This document shows positions 33,163 through 38,813 of a stretch of DNA of 38,813 nucleotides, piece after piece. The notes beneath the pieces were generated by a model. The model made no database searches. It saw nothing but the letters and a program-made list of their open reading frames with translations, and was not told where the DNA came from. Origin of the DNA: Bacilli bacterium (GTDB taxonomy: Bacteria; Bacillota_I; Bacilli_A; RFN20; CAG-826); the NCBI GenBank assembly GCA_016296285.1, contig JAEDJP010000002.1:1-38813 (forward strand). Reading direction: 5' to 3'. Made by a program: the position numbers and the translations under genes. Position 1 is the first letter of the stretch. Every line of letters begins with the position of its first letter.

Positions 33163-36100
33163 ATGCAGAAAAAGATGTATTCCTTCTTGCGCTCGGTCGG
33201 GATCGAGTCTCCCGAGCGTTTTGACTTGGATTTCACCTTGGTCGGTCGCAACCCGCATCGCGTGGAGCAGATCGACATGTTCGTCCAAAAGGAGACGCCT
33301 TGGGATTATGGCGCCCTCGAGGAATTCCTCGCGGCCCTCGGCACCATCCGTTATCCGTATTCCCTTCGGTTCAGCTATGTTTCCGAGATCGGGAACGAAG
33401 ACGTCTTGTCCCTCTACGAAGGGTATTCCCTTGCGCATATCGGGCAAGGAATCCTGCCGTCGATGCGACTCGACGGAAAGGTTTTGAAAGTCGCTTATTC
33501 CAAAGCCAATCGCCAAAAAGAAGAGAGAACGGTATCCGATTTCGCTTCCATGCTCTCGTTTATTAACTATCCATCCTCCTTTGTTTTTGAAGAAAAAGAG
33601 GAGAAGATTCTTTCCCCGAAAAAAGCGGAAGAACCCGCCTCTTCTTTAGAAGAGCAAGGCTTCGCCCCGGAAGAGATCAGCGCCCCAGAAACATCCGAAC
33701 AAGCGTCTTTGAAAGAAGGTCAGCAAGCGATTCTTGAAGACTTCAAAGCCATTCAGCAAATGGGGGAAGAAGAACTGCTTTCCTTGGAACAGAAGAACCT
33801 CGCCGTCATGATGGAAGAAAGGCGGAAACAACGCCTCTCAAAAAAAGGTGATTACCAAGTCGCGGAAAACATCGATGCGGTCTTCCACCTTGGTCTTTGC
33901 AACGTCGATTTCTGCGGCGAGGTTTTCGAGGCGGATCTCCGCAACACGCGGAAAGGCGGCAAGATGGGCGTCTTCGGCATCGGGGACAGCACGAACGCCA
34001 TCACGGTTCGCTGCTTCTCCAACGCCAAGGGCATGACGGAAGAAGTCCTTTCCTCGATCACCATCGGCACGCGGGTCCGCGTTCGCGGTGCCATCGACAT
34101 CGACAATTATTCGAAGCAAAAGACCATCCGCGGCCATTTCGTGGACCGTCTCCCGGCCGCCGAGCCGCGGGATGATGACCCGTCCCTTGAGAAGAAACGC
34201 GTTGAGCTTCACCTCCATACCAAGATGTCCACGATGGACGCCGTCGCGGATTTCTCGAGTTACTACAAACTCGCGAAACACATGGGGATGAAAGCAATCG
34301 CCGTCACGGACCATGGCGTTTTGCAATCGTTCCCCGCGGCCCAAACCGCCCGCGAAAAAGACAAGAAGGATCCGTTGAAGATCATCTATGGGTGCGAGCT
34401 TTACATGTTCGACCTGCACCAGACGATCGTCTTGAACCCCGCTCCCATCCCCCTTGCGAAGGGCCGTTATTGCGTCTTCGATACCGAAACCACCGGCCTC
34501 AGCGCCCGCTATGACCGCATCGTCGAATTCGGTGGCGTCATCGTCGAGAACGGCGTTGTCCAGAAGCGCTTCAACATGCTCATCAATCCGGAGATGCCGA
34601 TGCCCGCGGCCTCGACCCGTATCAACCACATCACGGACGAGATGCTCGCGGACAAGCCCACGATGAAGCAGGCGCTCCCGATGATCATGGATTTCCTCGG
34701 AGATCACGTTCTCGTCGCGCATAACGCGACGTTCGATATCGGTTTCGTGAACGCCGCCTTGGAAAGGGAAGGTTTGCCGCCTCTTAAGAACCCGGTTATC
34801 GATACCTTGCCCTTGTCCCACTACCTCTTCCCGAAAGCGGGCCGCCATAACGAAGGGGCGTTGCTCCGCAATTTGGGCCTTTCGATTTACGATGGGGCGG
34901 ACGCTCACCGCGCGGATTACGACGCGAACGCCTTGAGCGAAGGCTGGCAAGAGATCGTGCGCCGATTGAACCATGTCTATCCCGGCATCACGCATCAAGA
35001 CCTCGCGACCCTACAGATCGAGCTGCCGGATATCGAGGACGTCGAACGCGAAACCGCGGACGAAGGGAACTTCGCCCGTTTCACGACCGCGATGGGCTAT
35101 TTCGCGCGCTTCTGGCATATCCAGTACCCAAGCGACGACATCCGTCTCCAATTCGCTTCGTTCGAGGATGCCCACCAAGAATACCTTCGCTGGAAAGAAG
35201 ACCCGAACCCGGAAGAAACGGACCTCGCCAAGAAACCCAAACTCTACCGTCACCTTGAGGACCTCAAGTCTTCGTTCAACTCCTTCTGCCGAAACTTGAA
35301 GGAATATCACGCGATCGTTCTCGTCAAGAATCACCAAGGCCTCAAGGATCTCTACAAAATCGTCACCCAAGGGAACACGACCTACCTTTCGCGCGTCCCG
35401 AAGACCCCGCGCGTCCTCGTCGAAGCCTATCGCCAGAACATGATGGTCGGCAGCGCCTGCCTCAATTCGGAAATCATGGAAATCGCGTTGACGAGGAACC
35501 GCGACGTCCTCGTGGAAGCGATGCGTTTCTATGACTACATCGAGATCCAGCCCCTCGAGAATTACAGCTACCTCATCAACATGGGCCGCGTCCCGTCCAA
35601 AGAACATTTGATTTCCGTTCTCCGCGATATCGTGGAAGCCGCCCGCATCGCCGGAAAGAAGGTCGTCGCGACGGGCGATTGCCATTATCTCAATCCCGAG
35701 GACAAGATTCTCCGCGACGTTTATATCAACGCGAAAGCGATCGGCGGTGGCAGCCATCCGATGAACCCGCCCGCGCGTCGCGATTACCCCTTGTTTGAAA
35801 ACCCGGATCAGCATTTCCGCAGCACCCGGGAGATGCTCGATTGCTTCCAAGAATGGACGACCCCAGAAGAAGCGATGGAGTTCGTCGTGGATAACTCGAA
35901 CTGGGTGGCCGACCAAATCGACGAGAGCATCACCCCGGTTTTGCCCGGCTGCTTCCCGCCGGACAAGAATTTGCCCAACAGTGACAAGCAGCTTCGTGAC
36001 CTTTGCTATGGCAATTTCCATAGCATCTTCGATTATTCTTACGACGATGACCCCAAGGTGCAGGAAGCCATCCAATTCGTGAAAAACCGTCTCGACCGCG

Positions 36101-37950
36101 AGCTCGAGGGCATCATCGGCCACGGTTATGCCGTTACCTACTTCATCGCCCACAAGCTCATCAAGATGGCTAACGACGAGCCGGAGCATTACATCGTCGG
36201 CTCCCGTGGATCGGTTGGTTCCTCCATCGCCGCGACGATGGCGAACATCACCGAGGTCAACCCCTTGCCCCCGCATTATCATTGCCCCCACTGCCATTAC
36301 CTCACGTTCGAAGATGAAGATGGGGTCAATTTCCTCAAGAAAGGCTATAAATCCGGCTTCGATTTGCCGAATCGCGCCTGCCCAAAATGCGGCACCCCCC
36401 TGAGGCAAAACGGCCAGAACATTCCGTTCGAGACGTTCCTCGGCTTCTCCGCGAACAAGGTCCCGGACATCGACTTGAACTTCGAGGACCAAAGCCAGAA
36501 GAAGGCGCACAATTACACGCGTATCCTGCTTGGCGAACGGAACGTCTTCCGCGCGGGCACGATCGAAACGGTCGCCGAGAAGACCGCGTATGGCTATGTC
36601 CGCGGCTACTTTGAGGACATGCTGAAAGCGCAGCACAGCGCCAAAGGCGTCGATTCCATCAACCCCACCTATATCGCTTATCTCGCCTCGAAATGCCAAG
36701 GCGTCAAGCGCACGACCGGTCAGCATCCAGGCGGCATCGTCGTCGTCCCGGCCGACCGTTCCATCTATGACTTCACCGCCGTCCAGCACCCCGCGGATGA
36801 CCTCGAATCGAATTGGCTTACCACCCACTTCGACTATCGTTCCATGCACGACGAGTTGCTGAAATTCGATATCCTTGGCCACGTCGACCCGATGGCCATG
36901 CGTTATTACCGTGACCTGACCGGGGTCAAAATCGAGGATATTCCGATGAACGACCCCCGCGTTTTGTCCCTTTTCACCTCGCCGAAGGAGCTGCATCTCC
37001 ACCGGAACTACCTCAATTCCATCACGGGCGCTTCCGCCCTCCCGGAATTCGGGACCGACCTGGCACAGCGAATGCTTAGCGAGGCAAAGCCCAAGACGTT
37101 CAACGATCTCCTCATCATCTCTGGCTTGAGCCACGGCACCGACGTTTGGCAGGGCAACGCCGAAGATTTGATTCTGAACGGCGTGACCGACATCAACGGC
37201 GTCATCGGGTGCCGCGACGATATCATGTCCTACCTCATCCTCCAAGGCATTGATCCTCAGATGGCATTCAGCATCATGGAGGACGTCCGTCACGGCCATA
37301 ACGCCTTCCTCAAGAAAGCGGACGTCTACATCCCGGTCATGCAGGCCCATGGGGTTCCCGATTGGTATATCGAATCCTGCAAGAAGATCAAATACCTCTT
37401 CCCCCGCGGTCACGCGACGGCTTACGTCATGATGGCGGTCCGCGTCGCCTATTTCAAACTCTACTACCCCTTGCAGTTCTACGCGGTTTTCTTCTCCGTC
37501 CGCAGCGACGCCTACGACATCGAGACCATGATCCAAGGGGAAGACGCCATCATCGCGAAAATCGATGCTTTGCGCGCCCGTCGCGACGATCGGTCCAACC
37601 CGCTTTCGAACAAGGAAATCAACATCTTGAAAACGCTCCTGATCGCTCTTGAGATGTGCGAGCGCGGCTATCATTTCGCGAACCTCGACCTCTATCGAAG
37701 CGATAGCAAGATGTTCGTCGTCGATGAGAAGAACAAAGCCCTCATCCCCCCGTTCGTCGTCATCGATAACCTCGGCGAAAGCGCGGCGAACAGCGTCGTG
37801 GAAGCCCGCGAGAAACTCAAAGGCAAACCCTTCCTTTCGAAAGAGCAAGTCTTGCGTGACACAAAGCTCTCCTCGACGAATCTCGCGGAACTCGATCGCC
37901 TTGGGGTTCTATCCGATCTCAGCGAGTCCAACCAGCTCACGCTCTTCTAA
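33163..37950 (+). CDS. polC: DNA polymerase III alpha subunit PolC
   Basis: A 1595-residue replicative polymerase, about 150 residues longer than B. subtilis PolC (about 1440). In order: N-terminal domain (1-150), an acidic Lys/Glu linker (about 145-225), an OB fold (about 225-340), the PHP domain (VELHLHTKMSTMDA near 347-360, and AVTDHG), the inserted DnaQ exonuclease (CVFDTETTGL near 437-446), then PHP continuation and the polymerase. Four zinc-binding cysteines are in CPHCHYL and CPKCGTPL (about 1040-1080). The catalytic aspartates lie in VPDIDLNFED (about 1100-1109). A stem-loop follows the stop. PolC-type polymerases are a hallmark of Bacillota. Confidence 0.97.
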   Translation: MQKKMYSFLRSVGIESPERFDLDFTLVGRNPHRVEQIDMFVQKETPWDYGALEEFLAALGTIRYPYSLRFSYVSEIGNEDVLSLYEGYSLAHIGQGILPSMRLDGKVLKVAYSKANRQKEERTVSDFASMLSFINYPSSFVFEEKEEKILSPKKAEEPASSLEEQGFAPEEISAPETSEQASLKEGQQAILEDFKAIQQMGEEELLSLEQKNLAVMMEERRKQRLSKKGDYQVAENIDAVFHLGLCNVDFCGEVFEADLRNTRKGGKMGVFGIGDSTNAITVRCFSNAKGMTEEVLSSITIGTRVRVRGAIDIDNYSKQKTIRGHFVDRLPAAEPRDDDPSLEKKRVELHLHTKMSTMDAVADFSSYYKLAKHMGMKAIAVTDHGVLQSFPAAQTAREKDKKDPLKIIYGCELYMFDLHQTIVLNPAPIPLAKGRYCVFDTETTGLSARYDRIVEFGGVIVENGVVQKRFNMLINPEMPMPAASTRINHITDEMLADKPTMKQALPMIMDFLGDHVLVAHNATFDIGFVNAALEREGLPPLKNPVIDTLPLSHYLFPKAGRHNEGALLRNLGLSIYDGADAHRADYDANALSEGWQEIVRRLNHVYPGITHQDLATLQIELPDIEDVERETADEGNFARFTTAMGYFARFWHIQYPSDDIRLQFASFEDAHQEYLRWKEDPNPEETDLAKKPKLYRHLEDLKSSFNSFCRNLKEYHAIVLVKNHQGLKDLYKIVTQGNTTYLSRVPKTPRVLVEAYRQNMMVGSACLNSEIMEIALTRNRDVLVEAMRFYDYIEIQPLENYSYLINMGRVPSKEHLISVLRDIVEAARIAGKKVVATGDCHYLNPEDKILRDVYINAKAIGGGSHPMNPPARRDYPLFENPDQHFRSTREMLDCFQEWTTPEEAMEFVVDNSNWVADQIDESITPVLPGCFPPDKNLPNSDKQLRDLCYGNFHSIFDYSYDDDPKVQEAIQFVKNRLDRELEGIIGHGYAVTYFIAHKLIKMANDEPEHYIVGSRGSVGSSIAATMANITEVNPLPPHYHCPHCHYLTFEDEDGVNFLKKGYKSGFDLPNRACPKCGTPLRQNGQNIPFETFLGFSANKVPDIDLNFEDQSQKKAHNYTRILLGERNVFRAGTIETVAEKTAYGYVRGYFEDMLKAQHSAKGVDSINPTYIAYLASKCQGVKRTTGQHPGGIVVVPADRSIYDFTAVQHPADDLESNWLTTHFDYRSMHDELLKFDILGHVDPMAMRYYRDLTGVKIEDIPMNDPRVLSLFTSPKELHLHRNYLNSITGASALPEFGTDLAQRMLSEAKPKTFNDLLIISGLSHGTDVWQGNAEDLILNGVTDINGVIGCRDDIMSYLILQGIDPQMAFSIMEDVRHGHNAFLKKADVYIPVMQAHGVPDWYIESCKKIKYLFPRGHATAYVMMAVRVAYFKLYYPLQFYAVFFSVRSDAYDIETMIQGEDAIIAKIDALRARRDDRSNPLSNKEINILKTLLIALEMCERGYHFANLDLYRSDSKMFVVDEKNKALIPPFVVIDNLGESAANSVVEAREKLKGKPFLSKEQVLRDTKLSSTNLAELDRLGVLSDLSESNQLTLF

Positions 37951-37960
37951 ACCGATACAC

Positions 37961-37998
37961 GCCCCTTCTCTTTCGCAAAAAAGGCAGGGGCATTTTCT
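37961..37998 (+). terminator. Probable terminator after polC
   Basis: GCCCCT (37961-37966) pairs with AGGGGC (37986-37991) across a large A-rich loop, followed by ATTTTCTT. A modest structure, but well placed 11 bases after the stop. Confidence 0.6.
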
Positions 37999-38039
37999 TG
38001 TTCTTTCTTCGCGGATTGACGCGTCGCATCAAGTCGGGT

Positions 38040-38068
38040 TTGAAATATCCGCGAATCCGTCTTATAAT
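38040..38068 (+). promoter_or_regulatory. tRNA promoter
   Basis: TTGAAA (38040-38045), 17-base spacer, TATAAT (38063-38068), about 33 bases before the first tRNA. The leader contains a small hairpin CAAGTC-GAAG-GACTTG (38079-38094). Confidence 0.88.
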
Positions 38069-38100
38069 CGTTCCCGCGCAAGTCGAAGGACTTGACACGT

Positions 38101-38177
38101 CGGGACGTAGCACAGCTTGGTAGTGCGCCTGGTTCGGGACCAGGAGGTCGCGGGTTCGAACCCCGCCGTTCCGACCA
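38101..38177 (+). tRNA. tRNA-Pro (anticodon CGG)
   Basis: 77 nt with encoded CCA. Acceptor CGGGACG pairs with CGTTCCG (one wobble). The anticodon arm CCTGG-TTCGGGA-CCAGG gives anticodon CGG at 38135-38137 (reads CCG). The T arm is GCGGG-TTCGAAC-CCCGC. C1-G72 fits bacterial tRNA-Pro. Confidence 0.97.
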
Positions 38178-38192
38178 TTTTTTCTAAGCGCT

Positions 38193-38269
38193 GTCTCCGT
38201 AGCTCAGCTGGATAGAGCACTTCCCTCCTAAGGAAGGGGTCAGGCGTTCGAATCGCCTCGGGGACGCCA
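38193..38269 (+). tRNA. tRNA-Arg (anticodon CCT)
   Basis: 77 nt with encoded CCA. Acceptor GTCTCCG pairs with CGGGGAC (one wobble). The anticodon arm CTTCC-CTCCTAA-GGAAG gives anticodon CCT at 38227-38229 (reads AGG). The T arm is AGGCG-TTCGAAT-CGCCT. It is probably cotranscribed with the tRNA-Pro 15 bases upstream. Confidence 0.97.
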
Positions 38270-38280
38270 TATGAAATCCG

Positions 38281-38306
38281 CAGGACCTATTCCGGGTCCT
38301 GTTTTT
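38281..38306 (+). terminator. Terminator after the tRNAs
   Basis: CAGGACC (38281-38287) pairs with GGTCCTG (38295-38301), followed by TTTTT. Confidence 0.92.
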
Positions 38307-38320
38307 CATTGCGAATCACG

Positions 38321-38340
38321 AAAAAAGACCCCACGGGGTC
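38321..38340 (-). terminator. Terminator of the minus-strand PII-like gene
   Basis: On the minus strand, GGGTC/GACCC stem (38327-38340) followed by T6 (plus-strand A at 38321-38326). It lies 19 bases after the stop of the gene. Confidence 0.85.
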
Positions 38341-38358
38341 CTTATTCTTGGTTTCTGA

Positions 38359-38688
38359 TCAGAAGATGCCTTCGACCGAGGAAAGCGGTAAAACGAACAT
38401 GCCGCCCGGAATGTCCTTGAAGGAACCGGTCAATTCCCGGATCCGCCCTTTTAGTTGCTCAAGATTCTCCTCGTCGATGATGATGAAAAGCGTCAGGTTC
38501 CCTTGAGGATAATCGTCCACCATCGAGGCGAGGCTGATGGCGGTCCCGTGTCCGTGGACATCGGGGAGCACGTGGTGCATCCCGGTCGTGTTCATGACGG
38601 TGCCGTTATAGCCTTCCTGAGAAAGGGTTCGAAGAAGGGTTTCCGCCTTTTGGTTGTTGTCGAGGATGCAGAAGAGGAGTTGTTTCAT
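38359..38688 (-). CDS. Small PII/DarA-like protein
   Basis: A 109-residue protein of alternating strands and helices. It begins MKQLLFCILDNNQKAETLLR, has TTGMHHVL near residue 34-41 and FIIIDEENLEQLKGRIRELT in the second half, and ends GGMFVLPLSSVEGIF. The start (LL..I.D......L...L...GY..T....TTG) and the C-terminal FVLP...F resemble the PII-like DarA/PstA cyclic-di-AMP receptors. It lacks the long insertion loops seen there, and the glycine-rich TTG-GFL contact is only partly kept. It could be another PII-like signal-transduction fold. The start is ATG 38688 with a -10-like TATAGT upstream (38714-38719) but no strong Shine-Dalgarno. Function is unassigned. Confidence 0.5.
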   Translation of the reverse strand: MKQLLFCILDNNQKAETLLRTLSQEGYNGTVMNTTGMHHVLPDVHGHGTAISLASMVDDYPQGNLTLFIIIDEENLEQLKGRIRELTGSFKDIPGGMFVLPLSSVEGIF

Positions 38689-38713
38689 GGTAGGTTCTCG
38701 CTTGGGCGAACGT

Positions 38714-38719
38714 ACTATA
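38714..38719 (-). promoter_or_regulatory. Possible -10 box of the PII-like gene
   Basis: TATAGT on the minus strand, 25 bases before the ATG. No clear -35 was found. Confidence 0.45.
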
Positions 38720-38762
38720 ACACCGGGAAAAGAAAAAGAAACGCCTAAACTTTCTCACTGTA

Positions 38763-38813
38763 GTTATCCGCAAATTTGTTTCTAGGCAATTATCCGGTAA
38801 TTCGTTTCCACCT
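38763..38813. repeat. Imperfect 26-bp-period repeat at the window edge
   Basis: A core TTATCCGnnAATTnGTTTC occurs twice (38764-38782 and 38790-38808), with period 26. The array runs into the window end, so its true extent is unknown. Confidence 0.55.

Noticed and set aside
38092..38097. TTGACA just before the tRNA-Pro gene as a -35 box.
   Set aside because: The matching -10 would fall inside the tRNA; the TTGAAA/TATAAT pair upstream is the better promoter.

Overview
The window looks like a moderately GC-rich member of the Bacillota (Bacilli/Erysipelotrichia/Mollicutes-type gene order). The evidence is the order Asp23 - FakA - recG - rnc - ftsY - ylxM - ffh - rpsP/khpA/rimM/trmD - rplS - rbgA - rnhB - dprA - topA - trmFO - xerC - rpsB - tsf - pyrH - frr - uppS - cdsA - dxr - rseP - polC, which follows the long Bacillus subtilis block in compacted form. 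PolC, TrmFO and RbgA are typical of the phylum. TGA is used as an ordinary stop codon (standard code). The exact genus cannot be read from the sequence.

Layout. 1-967 is the 3' part of a 23S rRNA gene, followed by a 5S rRNA gene whose flanking stem runs into a terminator. 1.38-3.48 kb: Asp23/Gls24 protein and fatty-acid-kinase-like DAK2 protein. 3.57-7.66 kb: a large GT-C-like membrane protein overlapping recG. 7.70-13.65 kb: rnc, ftsY, ylxM, ffh, then an inserted pair (large two-TM protein and LemA-family protein). 13.72-15.59 kb, minus strand: rpsP-khpA-rimM-trmD, inverted relative to its usual direction. 15.80-18.68 kb: rplS, lepB, rbgA, rnhB. 18.78-24.06 kb: dprA, then topA-trmFO-xerC. 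24.27-26.12 kb: rpsB-tsf with a long leader. 26.49-27.28 kb, minus strand: an AT-richer three-gene accessory insert that resembles a polymorphic-toxin C-terminal domain plus its immunity protein. 27.41-33.14 kb: pyrH, frr, uppS, cdsA, dxr, rseP. 33.16-37.95 kb: polC. Then tRNA-Pro(CGG) and tRNA-Arg(CCT), a small PII/DarA-like gene on the minus strand, and a 26-bp-period repeat cut by the window end.

The core genes serve translation (ribosomal proteins, EF-Ts, RRF, rRNA and tRNA modification), SRP-dependent export and signal peptide cleavage, DNA maintenance (RecG, TopA, XerC, DprA, RNase HII, PolC) and envelope lipid/isoprenoid supply (UppS, CdsA, Dxr). Most neighbours overlap by 1-11 bases, so translational coupling is pervasive.

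The observations most worth checking are the toxin/immunity-like insert, the repeated placement of strong -10 boxes only 6-12 bases before start codons without a Shine-Dalgarno sequence (probable leaderless mRNAs for six genes), the inverted rpsP-trmD block, a perfect palindrome in the rnc promoter, and the rpsB leader.
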